DNA of 64,000 nt from Streptomyces olivochromogenes (lineage in GTDB: Bacteria; Actinomycetota; Actinomycetes; Streptomycetales; Streptomycetaceae). Location of the stretch: positions 124,001-188,000 of the forward strand of contig NZ_KQ948466.1 of NCBI RefSeq assembly GCF_001514115.1, given 5' to 3'. Below are positions 1-8,440 of this stretch, piece by piece. Made by a program: the position numbers and the translations under genes. Each line of letters opens with the position of its first letter. Position 1 is the stretch's first letter. The notes below the pieces were generated by a model that saw nothing but the letters and a program-made list of their open reading frames with translations, was not told the origin of the DNA and did no database searches.

Positions 1-60
1 ACCCGGACCGCGCGGAGTCCGGTCGACGGCGGCCGGGGCCCGAAGGCCCGGAGGTGGACG

Positions 61-204
61 GTGGACTGGTGGATGTGGCTGGTCGTCGTGGTCGCGGCCC
101 TGGTGCTGCTGAGCGCGGCGGCGGTCTGGGTGCAGACGAGCAGACGGTCGGGGACCGTCATCGCCGTGCGGCGCGGGCACCGGTTCGGTAAGCGGGAGGT
201 GTGA
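61..204 (+). CDS. small single-span membrane protein
   Basis: A 47-residue protein starting at GTG. A GGAGG motif ends 6 nt before the start. Residues about 3-24 are strongly hydrophobic (WWMWLVVVVAALVLLSAAAV) and are followed by a basic tail (RRSGT, VRRGHRFGKRE), so one N-terminal membrane helix with a cytosolic tail is likely. The stop codon overlaps the ATG of the next gene, so it is translationally coupled to the PRC-barrel protein. The frame stays open to the window edge, so a longer upstream start cannot be excluded. Function unknown. Confidence 0.6.
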   Translation: MDWWMWLVVVVAALVLLSAAAVWVQTSRRSGTVIAVRRGHRFGKREV

Positions 205-797
205 TGAGCGAGTTGATGTCCGCGCGCGACCTCGGTGGACGACCGGTGGTCACACTCGGCGGTGAGGCGGTGGCGCGGGTCAAGGACACCGTCTTCGACG
301 GGCCCGCGGGACGTGTCGCCGGCTTCACGCTCAACGGCCGCGGGCTGCTCGCGGGCCCGCTGAAGCAGAGCCTGCCGTGGAGCGCGGTCCACTCGCTGGG
401 CCGCGACGCCGTCATGATCCTCAGCCGGGGGGTCCTCGCCGAACCGGCCGCGGTGATCGCCCGGGGCGAGGCGGCGCACGGCCGGGTGCTGGGCGCCAGG
501 GTGCTCACGGACGGGGGCACGGAGGTGGGGACCGTGCTCGACCTCGTCGTCGAGGCCGGTATCAGCGGCCGCGTGGTGGGGTTCCGGATCGCCGCCCGAC
601 AGTCGCTGGAGTCGGGTTCGAAGCGCCGCCGCCGCAAGGTGTACGTCCCCCGGGGCGAGACGCTCGCCGTGTCGGGACAGGCTCTTGTCATCCCCGCGGA
701 CGCGACCCGCTTCGTCGCGGACGACCTGGCCGGTTTCGCCGCCCAGGTCGAGGCGTTCCGGCTCCGGGAGGCCGACCGGACGGAACCCACACCGTGA
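204..797 (+). CDS. PRC-barrel domain protein
   Basis: 197 residues. Two PRC-barrel-like halves are visible. The first covers residues about 3-75, from SARDLGGRPVVTL to the DAVMILSR strand; the second, about 90-165, contains ARVLTDGGTEVGTVLDLVVE. PRC-barrel domains are small beta-barrels found in ribosome maturation and photosynthetic reaction-centre proteins and in many uncharacterised actinobacterial proteins. ATG 204 is chosen because it overlaps the preceding stop as ATGA; GTG 201 is one codon upstream. The end overlaps the next gene as GTGA. Three coupled genes imply one operon. Exact function unknown. Confidence 0.7.
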   Translation: MSELMSARDLGGRPVVTLGGEAVARVKDTVFDGPAGRVAGFTLNGRGLLAGPLKQSLPWSAVHSLGRDAVMILSRGVLAEPAAVIARGEAAHGRVLGARVLTDGGTEVGTVLDLVVEAGISGRVVGFRIAARQSLESGSKRRRRKVYVPRGETLAVSGQALVIPADATRFVADDLAGFAAQVEAFRLREADRTEPTP

Positions 798-1216
798 CGC
801 TGTTCTCTGAGATCCGCGGCCTGCCGGTCGTCACGCTCGGCGAGGCGAACGAGCTGGGCGTCGTCAGGTCACTCACGATCGATGTCGTATCGGGGCTGGT
901 CGGCCAGGTGCGGCTGTCGCCGACCCGGGGTCGCAAGGAGATGGCGATCGACTGGAGCGCCTTGCACGTGATCGGCCCGGACGCCGTCCTTGTCCGGTCG
1001 GGCGCCGTCCTGGACACCGCCCCTCCCCCGGCCCCCGTGGAAATCCTGGGCGTCCGGGTCCTGACCGAGGACGGGGACGAGCGCGGCACCGTGCGGGACA
1101 TCGCCTTCGACGCGGTCACCGGCCGCGTCGAGAAGATGTGTACGGCCCTGGGCGACATCCCGGGCGACCGCCTGGTCGGGCTCGGGGACTACGCCCTGGT
1201 CGTACGGACAGGCTGA
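794..1216 (+). CDS. PRC-barrel domain protein (second copy)
   Basis: 140 residues starting at a GTG that overlaps the previous stop. It has the same repeated layout as its neighbour: a first barrel with RGLPVVTLGEANELG and a second with GVRVLTEDGDERGTVRDIAFD. It looks like a shortened paralogue and probably arose by duplication. Its 3' end lies 7 nt from the stop of the convergent DUF6777 gene, with little room for a separate terminator. Function unknown. Confidence 0.65.
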   Translation: MTLFSEIRGLPVVTLGEANELGVVRSLTIDVVSGLVGQVRLSPTRGRKEMAIDWSALHVIGPDAVLVRSGAVLDTAPPPAPVEILGVRVLTEDGDERGTVRDIAFDAVTGRVEKMCTALGDIPGDRLVGLGDYALVVRTG

Positions 1217-1223
1217 GGTCGCC

Positions 1224-2357
1224 TCAGTACCCGGGAGGCGTCAGGGCCGACTCCGATGCCGGAGACTTCGGTGACGCCGACGACACGCTCGCCGCGGGGG
1301 ACGGCTTCGCCGGGGGGTCCCTCTTCTCGTCCCGGCGGCCGTCGATGTCGCCCCGGTGACGGCCGACCCATTCGTCGCGGTGGGAGTCGTAGAGGACGAA
1401 GACGTCGATGGTGGTCGCGGCGGGCACGACGACCACCACGTTCTGCGAGCGGTACGAGGCCCAGGTGTCACCGGTCCGCCTGGGCACGGTCTTCTGCGCG
1501 ACCGCCGGAGTCAACGGATTCCCGCAGGCACAGCGCACGCGCGGCACCCCGCGGCCGTCGACGAGGACCGCCGTGCCCGTCTGGAGCACCGCCTGGTAGC
1601 TGGTGGCCGCGCCGCCCCGGTAGCCGTGGTTGGTGACGCGGGTGTCCATCCGCAGCTGTACGGGGGTGAGCGAGCGCAGGTAGGCGGGGACCTCGGGGGG
1701 CTGGACGCCCTCCACGGAGGCGAACGCCTTGTTCTTCGCCGGCTCCGCCCGGAGCGCCTTGACCTGCTTCTCCACATCGCAACTCGCGGTGTCGCGGGTG
1801 CCGCCGTAGAGCCCGGGCGCGGAGCCCGACACACCGCGCGTCACATTGGCGGACTCCGGCGCGTTCGCCGCCGGTGTCACCGGCGTGGTGGAGCTCTCCT
1901 TCGCCGTCGACCCGGTGAACGGGTCGGGACCCGGTTTGTTCGCGGCCTGCAGGAACAACTCACCGACCGACGCCGTGCCGGACGTGCCGCCCGAGCGGGT
2001 GAGGACGACACCGAGCACCACCCCGGCCACCACGACCCCGGTGATCAGCGCCATCCGCGGCGCCGACTTCCACCAGGGGTGGTCCGGGCCGTCGCCGTGA
2101 CCGGGCCGGCCGCCGGAACCGCCGCCGCCCTGCGGACCACTCGGCGGGCCGGTCGGCGGACCACTCGGGGGGCCGGCAGGCGGACCGGTGGGCGGACCAC
2201 TCGGGGGACCGGTGGGCGGACCAGTGGGCGGTGACGCGAGCGGGCGGTCGATCCCGTGGGTCTGAGCGTGGTCGGGGGCATCCGGCCGGGGGGAGCCCGA
2301 CAGCGGTCCCGAAGGAGGTCCGGTGGGCCGGTCGGAGGATGGCGGGTCGACGCTCAC
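1224..2357 (-). CDS. DUF6777-type proline-rich membrane protein
   Basis: 377 residues, GTG start. Residues 1 to about 90 are a low-complexity cytosolic tail of repeated PPTGPPSG units. One transmembrane helix follows (MALITGVVVAGVVLGVVL, about 105-123), then an extracellular domain of about 230 residues. That domain begins near GVSGSAPGLYGGTRDTASCDVE, contains three cysteines (SCDVE, RCACG) and ends in a Ser/Pro-rich tail. The SAPGLYGGTRDTASCD stretch matches my recollection of the Streptomyces-specific DUF6777 family; this needs a profile search. It is divergent from the streptophobe-like gene, and an FHA-ABC transporter lies beyond that. Function unknown; an extracytoplasmic binding or sensing role is inference. 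Confidence 0.65.
   Translation of the reverse strand: MSVDPPSSDRPTGPPSGPLSGSPRPDAPDHAQTHGIDRPLASPPTGPPTGPPSGPPTGPPAGPPSGPPTGPPSGPQGGGGSGGRPGHGDGPDHPWWKSAPRMALITGVVVAGVVLGVVLTRSGGTSGTASVGELFLQAANKPGPDPFTGSTAKESSTTPVTPAANAPESANVTRGVSGSAPGLYGGTRDTASCDVEKQVKALRAEPAKNKAFASVEGVQPPEVPAYLRSLTPVQLRMDTRVTNHGYRGGAATSYQAVLQTGTAVLVDGRGVPRVRCACGNPLTPAVAQKTVPRRTGDTWASYRSQNVVVVVPAATTIDVFVLYDSHRDEWVGRHRGDIDGRRDEKRDPPAKPSPAASVSSASPKSPASESALTPPGY
2132..2232 (-). repeat. 12-bp tandem repeats coding PPTGPPSG
   Basis: Imperfect tandem units related to CCGGTGGGCGGA (plus strand) encode the Pro/Gly/Thr/Ser-rich cytosolic tail of the DUF6777 protein. Units differ mostly at one or two positions (accggt versus accact), as expected for a slippage-prone coding minisatellite. 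Confidence 0.7.
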
Positions 2358-2520
2358 TGGGTCTTCTTCCGAGCGTGGGGATCTCGCGGCATTTCACGCC
2401 ATTTATCCCGTTTCGTTCCACAACCAGCCCATTGTGTGCTCCGCTCGGGTGCCCCCCGCAAGCTGACGCGGTCGGCCCTCCCGACGAGCGGTGACCCCCG
2501 GTGCTGCTTAGCGTGGCAGC

Positions 2521-3822
2521 GTGAGCCCGCAGACGCCGTCCGACCAGGTCATCGCCACTCCTGGCGAGCGGAGGGCCGCCCGTCACGGCTGGGTCCAGGC
2601 CCTGCTGGCGGTGGTGGCCGGGGCGATCGTCATGCTCGCGGTCGCCGCCCTCGGGCTGTGGGGGGCCGGTGCCACGGGCCTGCCCGAGCACGCCTACCCA
2701 CGGGTCGTCGCGGCCTCCGTCGTGACCGCGGTCGGCGGCACCATCGAACTCGCGGGCGACGCGGGCGTGATCGCCGACACCCGGGCGGGACTGACGGTGA
2801 TCCCTCTGTCGGTCACGCTCGCGGGGGCCCTGATGATCGCCGCCGGGTTCCTGCGGCCGCTGCGGCACCGGGCCGTCGCGGGTGCCGCCGAGTTGGCCGG
2901 CTGGGCCGCCAGGATCGCGGTCCTGTGGCTGCTGGCCCTGCTCGGGCTCGCGCTCTACTCCCACCAGAACTTCAAGATCTCCCTCGGTACCGGGACGATC
3001 AGCGACATCGGCGACCTCATCGGGGTCTCGCCCGAGGTGGGCTTCAAGACAGCCGTGCCGGTGACGCTGCTCTACGGGGTGCTGTGGCTCGCGGGTGTCC
3101 TCGTCCTCGCCCTGCTGGTGTCGCGCGGAGCCCCGCTCCCGGCCCGGCTGCTGCGCTTCCAGGAGTCGGTGCGCCCGGCCGCGTACGCCATGGTCGTACT
3201 GGTTCTCGCCTGCGTGGCGGCGGGAGCGGTCGTCGCGCTGGTGGTGGCCGCGACGCGCGGACACGTCGCCGAGACCTTCGCGGTGATCTTCCTCGGGCTG
3301 CCGAACCTCACCTGGCTCGCCTTCACGATCGGACTGGGCGCCACCTGGAGGGGGCGGGTGGACGGGCCGTTCGGGCTGCCCATGCCGCACGTCCTCGACC
3401 AGGTGCTGCGCACCCCGGACGTCTCCACGGTCAACCTGCGCACCCTGGGCCACTACGACGGCAGGGTGTGGTGGCTGCCCGTCGTCGACGCGCTGCTGCT
3501 CCTGGGCGCCGCGTTCCTGATGGCCGCCCGCTCACCGGCCCGGATGCGGGCCTGGCAGCACGCCGTGCGCATGGCCCTCGCGCTGGCGCTCACGGTGCTC
3601 ATGATCTGCCTGGTCGGCAGGATCTCGGCGCACTACGGCCTGTCGCTCATCGGCATCGGTGACGCCGGCGGCGGCCTCGCGGGCGAGCTCTTCCTCAAGC
3701 CGAAACTCTGGAGCGCGCTCGGCCTCGCCGTCGTGTGGGGCCTGGTGACCGGGTTCCTCGGCGCCCTGCTGGCGAGGGGAGTCCGCCGAAGGGGCGAGGT
3801 CGTGCAGGACACGGTCGGCTAG
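2521..3822 (+). CDS. polytopic membrane protein, streptophobe-like
   Basis: 433 residues, GTG start. About ten to twelve hydrophobic segments are visible, beginning with VQALLAVVAGAIVMLAVAAL (about 25-44) and ending with GLAVVWGLVTGFLGALLA (about 400-420). A short basic C-terminus (RGVRRRGE) follows. No ATPase or enzymatic motif is seen. Composition and context fit the streptophobe family, large hydrophobic proteins confined to Streptomyces and relatives. Assignment is from memory of the family rather than a motif. It is convergent with the SH3-like gene. Confidence 0.55.
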   Translation: MSPQTPSDQVIATPGERRAARHGWVQALLAVVAGAIVMLAVAALGLWGAGATGLPEHAYPRVVAASVVTAVGGTIELAGDAGVIADTRAGLTVIPLSVTLAGALMIAAGFLRPLRHRAVAGAAELAGWAARIAVLWLLALLGLALYSHQNFKISLGTGTISDIGDLIGVSPEVGFKTAVPVTLLYGVLWLAGVLVLALLVSRGAPLPARLLRFQESVRPAAYAMVVLVLACVAAGAVVALVVAATRGHVAETFAVIFLGLPNLTWLAFTIGLGATWRGRVDGPFGLPMPHVLDQVLRTPDVSTVNLRTLGHYDGRVWWLPVVDALLLLGAAFLMAARSPARMRAWQHAVRMALALALTVLMICLVGRISAHYGLSLIGIGDAGGGLAGELFLKPKLWSALGLAVVWGLVTGFLGALLARGVRRRGEVVQDTVG

Positions 3823-3880
3823 GAAGGACTCCGGCGGCCGGGGCGGTGGTCTCCCGCGCCGTCAGCGATGACCCGGGTCG

Positions 3881-4507
3881 TCAGCGGTCACCCGGGTCGT
3901 CCGTCACCCCCGGGACCAGGCGGGTCGGTTCATGGTCGTCGGGTGCCCGTACGACACCTGTGCGCGCCCGGCCCGGAACACTCCCGTTCCGCTCCGGGGT
4001 CGCCGCCGGTTCGTCCGCGACCGCGTACGTGCTCAGCCGCGTCCCGTCGGTGTACACCCAGCGCTCGTTCTCGGCGTCGTACAGCCAGAGGGACTCGCCG
4101 TCGACGACCACCCCGATCCGCTGCCCGCGCGTGATGCCGCGGAAGGACGCCCCGTCCAGCCGCCCGGCCGCGAGGTCCTCGGCCGCGCTCCGATAGCGGA
4201 TGAGGGCCTGCTCGACGCGGGCGAGGAGCGGGCGCGGGTCGGCCGTTCGGGTGAGGGGGTCACCCTCCGCGGGCGACGGCTGCGGTACGGCGACCAGCAG
4301 CCGGCCGTCGACCCAGGCCGACCAGCCGTTGGCGCAGACGACCCTGCCCCAGTCACCGAGCCGCTCGACGAGCCGCACCGGGAGCAGCCCGTCGAGCGGC
4401 ACGGTGGGCCGGGAGGGGTCCGGCGCCTCCCAGGCGGGCAGGCCGTCCGGCGGAACGACGTGCGTCGGGCGGAACTCGGCGGTCGTCGCCGGGTCGGGAG
4501 TCGTCAT
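3881..4507 (-). CDS. SH3-like domain protein coupled to FHA-ABC transporter
   Basis: 208 residues. The middle of the N-terminal half has an SH3-like signature (LVERLGDWGRVVCANGWSAWVDGRLL, quoted in part, about 45-70). A second conserved block, about 130-175, has QRIGVVVDGESLWLYD and WVYTDGTRLSTY, resembling a small beta-rich sensor domain. There is no signal peptide or membrane segment. The start is ATG 4507, five nt after the transporter stop, so the pair is almost certainly one operon and the protein is likely a cytosolic accessory of the transporter. The C-terminus is disordered and Arg/Asp-rich. Confidence 0.65.
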   Translation of the reverse strand: MTTPDPATTAEFRPTHVVPPDGLPAWEAPDPSRPTVPLDGLLPVRLVERLGDWGRVVCANGWSAWVDGRLLVAVPQPSPAEGDPLTRTADPRPLLARVEQALIRYRSAAEDLAAGRLDGASFRGITRGQRIGVVVDGESLWLYDAENERWVYTDGTRLSTYAVADEPAATPERNGSVPGRARTGVVRAPDDHEPTRLVPGVTDDPGDR

Positions 4508-4512
4508 CGCAC

Positions 4513-6846
4513 CTACTTCCGCATGACCTCGGGTTCGTGCCGCCGCAGCAGCCGGGCCACCACGCACCCGAAGGCGATCGACAGCACGACCAGCATGCTC
4601 ATGTTGACCAGCCACACGCTGGGCTCGTGCCGGAACAGCGGGTCGGAGGTGAGTGACCCCGGGACGATCCGGCCCAGGGCGATGGTCCCCGACATCGCGC
4701 CCAGGCCCCAGCGCGCGGGGACCAGCCAGGCCAGTTGCTCCAAGCCGGGCACTCCGTGCAGGTTCAGCAGCGCGCCGCTGAAAACCACCTGGACGACGGC
4801 GACCAGCACCAGCAGCGGCATGGTGACCTCCTCCTTGGTCACCACGGCGGAGACCAGGAGGCCGAGCATCATCGCGCTGAAGGCCAGCAGGGCCACGGCC
4901 AGCGTGATCTCGAGAAGCGGCGACATGAGGACACCTTTGCCGCGGGGCGCGTTGAGGTCGACGCCGAACAGCGCGACGAGGGTCAGGACGACGGCCTGGA
5001 GAACGGTGATGGTGCCGAGGACCACGATCTTCGACATCAGGTACGCCGACCGGGACAGGCCGACCGCGCGCTCCCGCTGGTAGATGACCCGTTCCTTCAC
5101 CACTTCGCGTACGGCGTTGGCCGCGCCCGCCAGGACTCCGCCGATGCACAGGGTGAGCAGCGCGTTCATCGACGTCTCCAGCGTCAGTTTGCTGCCCGCG
5201 ACGGCTCGGCCCATCACGCCCATGATGCACGGCAGCGCGATCATGACGGCGAGGAAGGTCCGGTCGGCGCTGAGCACGGCCGCGTACCGGCGCACCAGGG
5301 TGCCGAGTTGCGCGCCCCAGCTCTGGGCCTTGGGCGGCGGTCCGACGGCGGCGGCCGGGCCGGCCCGGAGCAGATGGGGCTGTGGGCTGGAGCTGTCGAT
5401 GTACCGGCCCTGGAGCGGCGAGCTCCGGTACTCCCCCGCCCAGTCCCGGTCCTGGTCCCGCTCGAAGGCCTCGAAGGCCTCGGGCCACTGCTCGTAGCCG
5501 AAGTAGGCGAGTGCCTCTCCGGGCGGTCCGAAGTAGGCGACCTTGCCGCCGGGGGCGAGCACCAGGAGCCGGTCGCAGACGTCGAGGCTGAGCACGCTGT
5601 GGGTGACCACGATGACCGTGCGGCCGTCGTCTGCGAGGCCGCGCAGCATGTGCATCACCGAGCGGTCCATGCCGGGGTCGAGACCGGAGGTGGGTTCGTC
5701 CAGGAACAGCAGTGACGGCTTGGTCAGCAGCTCCAGGGCCACACTGACCCGCTTGCGCTGACCGCCGGACAGAGTGTGGATGGGCAGGCCGGCGCGCTGC
5801 TCCAGGCCCAGCTCCTGGATGACCTCGTCGACCCGCGCCTGGCGCTCCGTCTTCGCGGTGTCCTGCGGGAAGCGCAGCTCGGCGGCGTAGGCGAGGGCCC
5901 GCCGCACCGTCAACTGGGCGTGCAGGATGTCGTCCTGCGGCACGAGGCCGATGCGCTGGCGCAGCTCGGCGTAGTCGCGGTAGAGGTCGCGGCCGTCGTA
6001 CAGGACCGCCCCGCGGTCGGCGGGGCGCTGCCCGGTGAGGGCGTTGAGGAGCGTGGACTTCCCGGCGCCGCTGGGGCCCACGACGGCCAGCAGACACTTC
6101 TCGCCGACGGGAAAGGACACCTGGTCGAGGAGGATCTTGCGGCCGCGGTCGACGGCGACGGTCAGTTCCTGGACATCGAGGGAGACCTCGCCGGTGTCGA
6201 CGTACTCCTGCAACTCGTCTCCGACGAGGCGGAACGCGGAGTGGCCGATGCCGACGATGTCACCGGGGGTGACCGCGGCCCGGGTGACGGGCTGCCCGTT
6301 GAGGAACGTGCCGTTGTGGCTGCCGAGGTCGAGGATCTCGTACGTCCTGTCCGGGTGGGCCAGGAGTTCGGCGTGCCGCCGGGAGACGACCAGGTCGTCG
6401 ATGACCAGCTCGTTGTCGGCGCCGCGGCCGATGCGGACAGTGCGGGTGGGCAGCGGTCGTACGGTGGTCGGCCGTTGGAAGGTGCCGCTGGCCGAGGGCT
6501 GGAAGGCGCCCGAGGGCCGCTGCGGGGTCTTGCCGGCGAAGACCGCCCGGGGGCCGTCGGAGGGGCTGCCGAAGTGGATGACGCTGCCGGGTCCGACGCC
6601 CCATTCGCGGACCCGCCTGCCGTCGGCGTACGTGCCGTTCGTGCTGTTCTCGTCCTGGATCGTCCAGTGGTCCGCCTCGGGCCGCAGGACCGCGTGGTGC
6701 CACGAGACCCGGACGTCGTCGATGACGATCTCGCTCGACGGGTCGCGCCCTACGTGATAGTCGCGGCTCGGACTCAGCACCGTGGAGCCCGTCTCGGTTT
6801 CGAGGACGAGTTCGGGCGCCGTCGGCGCGACCGACCGCTCTCCCAT
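4513..6846 (-). CDS. tandem-FHA ABC transporter, fused ATPase-permease
   Basis: 777 residues. Order: FHA 1 (about 28-95, GRDPSSEIVIDD and NSTNGTYADG), FHA 2 (about 135-205, GRGADNELVIDD, SRRHAELL, GSHNGTFLNG), an ABC ATPase with Walker A GPSGAGKST, signature LSGGQRKRVSVA and Walker B LLFLDEPTSGLD, then an ABC-2/WBC-type C-terminal region of about six hydrophobic segments. FHA domains bind phosphothreonine, so activity is presumably set by Ser/Thr kinases such as PknB-type enzymes. Actinobacterial relatives (the Rv1747 type) use this architecture for cell-envelope export. The start at MGERSVAP is chosen because the first FHA follows directly; the frame extends upstream without domain content. 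Substrate unknown. Confidence 0.85.
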   Translation of the reverse strand: MGERSVAPTAPELVLETETGSTVLSPSRDYHVGRDPSSEIVIDDVRVSWHHAVLRPEADHWTIQDENSTNGTYADGRRVREWGVGPGSVIHFGSPSDGPRAVFAGKTPQRPSGAFQPSASGTFQRPTTVRPLPTRTVRIGRGADNELVIDDLVVSRRHAELLAHPDRTYEILDLGSHNGTFLNGQPVTRAAVTPGDIVGIGHSAFRLVGDELQEYVDTGEVSLDVQELTVAVDRGRKILLDQVSFPVGEKCLLAVVGPSGAGKSTLLNALTGQRPADRGAVLYDGRDLYRDYAELRQRIGLVPQDDILHAQLTVRRALAYAAELRFPQDTAKTERQARVDEVIQELGLEQRAGLPIHTLSGGQRKRVSVALELLTKPSLLFLDEPTSGLDPGMDRSVMHMLRGLADDGRTVIVVTHSVLSLDVCDRLLVLAPGGKVAYFGPPGEALAYFGYEQWPEAFEAFERDQDRDWAGEYRSSPLQGRYIDSSSPQPHLLRAGPAAAVGPPPKAQSWGAQLGTLVRRYAAVLSADRTFLAVMIALPCIMGVMGRAVAGSKLTLETSMNALLTLCIGGVLAGAANAVREVVKERVIYQRERAVGLSRSAYLMSKIVVLGTITVLQAVVLTLVALFGVDLNAPRGKGVLMSPLLEITLAVALLAFSAMMLGLLVSAVVTKEEVTMPLLVLVAVVQVVFSGALLNLHGVPGLEQLAWLVPARWGLGAMSGTIALGRIVPGSLTSDPLFRHEPSVWLVNMSMLVVLSIAFGCVVARLLRRHEPEVMRK

Positions 6847-7100
6847 GCCCAGAATTCTAGCTATTCGTTCATATATGCGCCTGATCAGCGGCTCCTGGGC
6901 GGTGCTGCGCGAGCTCCGCGAGGCGGGCCAGGACGGGCAGCGTGTCCGCGCTCTCCCGGCACCGTTCAGGGGCCGACCGGGCGAGGCGGGCATGGGCGTG
7001 GCCGTCGGGTCCACCGGCGTCTTCGTCGCCGCGGCCCGCGTCCAGGCGCACGTCGACGGCGGCGAGGAGAAGGTGATCACCGCCGCCGCCCCGGCGACGG
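6847..7100. other. short gap, no convincing gene
   Basis: Reading frames on both strands stay open here. One plus-strand frame (about 6990-7100) has Streptomyces-like third-position GC but breaks down into a convergent gene and has no clear start or family. It may be a remnant. I annotate nothing. Confidence 0.4.
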
Positions 7101-7454
7101 TCAGGCCGCGGAGCTGCCGAGCGCGGCGGCGGTCCGCTGCATGCGCAGCGCGTCGACGGATTCGGCGAGCAGTTCGTACTCGGTGGTGTCGTCGCTGGTG
7201 GCGATGCGGACGAGCTTTCCGGCGGCCAACTCCTCGGCGATCAGCTCCTGTTGGAGGGCGTCACCGCACCAGGCACGCAGGACGCTCGGCACGTCCGGGA
7301 CGGTGTCCGCCACCGGCGCGATCGAGTTCGGCGGGAAGGTCGGATCTTCGGGTTGCGGATCGAGCCGCGACGCCATCCAGGAGGCACGGTCCCGCATCCA
7401 CCACAGGGCCAGCGCCAGGGTGGGCGCGCGATAGGTCCCCAACGGGACGCCGAT
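7101..7454 (-). CDS. small conserved-looking hypothetical protein, start uncertain
   Basis: Up to 117 residues. Coding quality (G/C third positions) begins around GTYRAPTLALALWWMRDRAS and runs to the end. No domain is recognised. The protein is mostly helical, has no signal peptide and ends in RMQRTAAALGSS. Start choice is odd. A strong GGAGGT lies 6 nt before an in-frame ATC (7454), a TTG (7442) sits 18 nt away, and the first ATG (7397) would remove a well-formed N-terminal block. I give the longest form supported by the ribosome site; 7442 or 7397 are alternatives. Function unknown. Confidence 0.45.
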   Translation of the reverse strand: MGVPLGTYRAPTLALALWWMRDRASWMASRLDPQPEDPTFPPNSIAPVADTVPDVPSVLRAWCGDALQQELIAEELAAGKLVRIATSDDTTEYELLAESVDALRMQRTAAALGSSAA

Positions 7455-7894
7455 GCGTCTACCTCCGCATATTCCGTATGCGGTCACATGGCACAGAAAT
7501 TCGTCGTGCACGATCGCTCCCCCATTGCAACGCTCTCCGCCGGCCCGGCCTCGCTTTCCCTGCGGCTCGCTCACTGCGTGCGGCTCGTTCGTGGTGCACG
7601 GTGGTGCTGCGCGCGTCGTGCATGGTCGTGCAGCGCGCGGGCGTGGCTGAATCGCCCTGTCACTCGAGTATCGCCACTCCTGACACTCTGTCACCATGCC
7701 ATTCCAGCCAGTCTCCTGGCATATTCACCGCCCGATTTGGCCGAAACGCGACTCGCTGCCCTTACCCGGGAGGTAATCGACGCCCTCGGGCGTCGGCGGG
7801 CATGGTTGCGGTATCGGATCCCGGCGGGGAACCACCTTCCGGAATCCACTCACTGACCAGCAACTACCCTACTTTCCACGGAGGTTGATCCACC
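7455..7894. other. intergenic stretch of about 440 nt without a supported gene
   Basis: This stretch is locally lower in GC than its surroundings. It contains short repeats of the type gtgcg/cgtgc (about 7570-7650) and an inverted pair TGCCA...TGGCA near 7697-7717. A plus-strand frame at about 7735-7856 (LTREVIDALGRRRAW) looks weakly protein-like but has mixed codon use and no start. It probably carries promoters for the two flanking divergent genes. Confidence 0.4.
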
Positions 7895-8275
7895 ATGTCC
7901 GCAGCCGGCAACCGTTACGAGAACGCCGTCGCCCGCTACTTCGAGGCCTGGAACGCCACTGACCGGGATGCGCTCACCAAGGCGGTCGCCGCCGCCTGGA
8001 GCACGGACGGCAGCTACACCGACCCGCTGGCCGAGGTCCGCGGGCACGACGGGATCGCGGCGGTGATCGCGGCGGCGCACGAGCAGTTCCCTGGGTTCTC
8101 CTTCCGGCCCGCCGGGCCGGTCGACGGGCACCACGACATCGCCCGCTTCGGCTGGGAGCTGGTCGATGAGGCCGACGGCACGGCGCCCGTCGCGGGATTC
8201 GATGTGATCACCCTGGACGGCGAGGACCGGATCCGCAGCGTGCACGGATTCCTGGACCGCGTGCCGACCCAGTGA
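7895..8275 (+). CDS. NTF2-like/SnoaL-family protein
   Basis: 126 residues. It begins NRYENAVARYFEAWNATDRDAL, the helical start of a SnoaL/NTF2-like fold. YTDPLAEVRGHDGIAAVI and FDVITLDGEDRIRSVHGF follow, the usual cone-shaped beta-sheet closing strands. Such proteins are small polyketide-cyclase-like enzymes or ligand-binding proteins; many are uncharacterised. GGAGG lies upstream of ATG 7895. Length is typical for single-domain members. The substrate cannot be inferred. Confidence 0.8.
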   Translation: MSAAGNRYENAVARYFEAWNATDRDALTKAVAAAWSTDGSYTDPLAEVRGHDGIAAVIAAAHEQFPGFSFRPAGPVDGHHDIARFGWELVDEADGTAPVAGFDVITLDGEDRIRSVHGFLDRVPTQ

Positions 8276-8323
8276 CGCTCCGGAGCCGACGCCCGCTCCC
8301 CGCCGCCGGCCGCGCATTCCTTC

Positions 8324-8440
8324 ATGGCCCTGGGGGGCGGCACCCACAAGCTGCCGGTGAAGCCCGAGGTGCGCAAGGCGATCGGGAAGCGGGAGGGCGA
8401 CACCGTCACGGTCCGCCTGGAGGAGCGTCTCAGCCCGTGA
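8324..8440 (+). pseudogene. 3' remnant of a DUF1905-type gene
   Basis: A 38-residue open frame from ATG 8324 reads GGGTHKLPVKPEVRKAIGK and then GDTVTVRLEERL. This is the C-terminal half of a DUF1905 domain; normal members are about 90-150 residues and carry an N-terminal beta-rich half. Upstream no frame encodes that half. The remnant runs 11 nt into the 3' end of the AraC gene. It is probably a decayed gene, although the short frame could still be translated. Confidence 0.55.

Noticed and set aside
3881..6097. Very long minus-strand open frame of about 738 codons overlapping the FHA-ABC gene
   Set aside because: Only its last 208 codons (SH3-like protein) look coding; the rest is an Arg/Pro-rich shadow of the transporter frame.
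6869..7051. Small minus-strand frame of 60 codons before the FHA-ABC gene
   Set aside because: No ribosome site, no domain; antisense frames look equally open.
7735..7856. Plus-strand frame with LTREVIDALGRRRAW
   Set aside because: Mixed codon use, no start or ribosome site, no recognised family.
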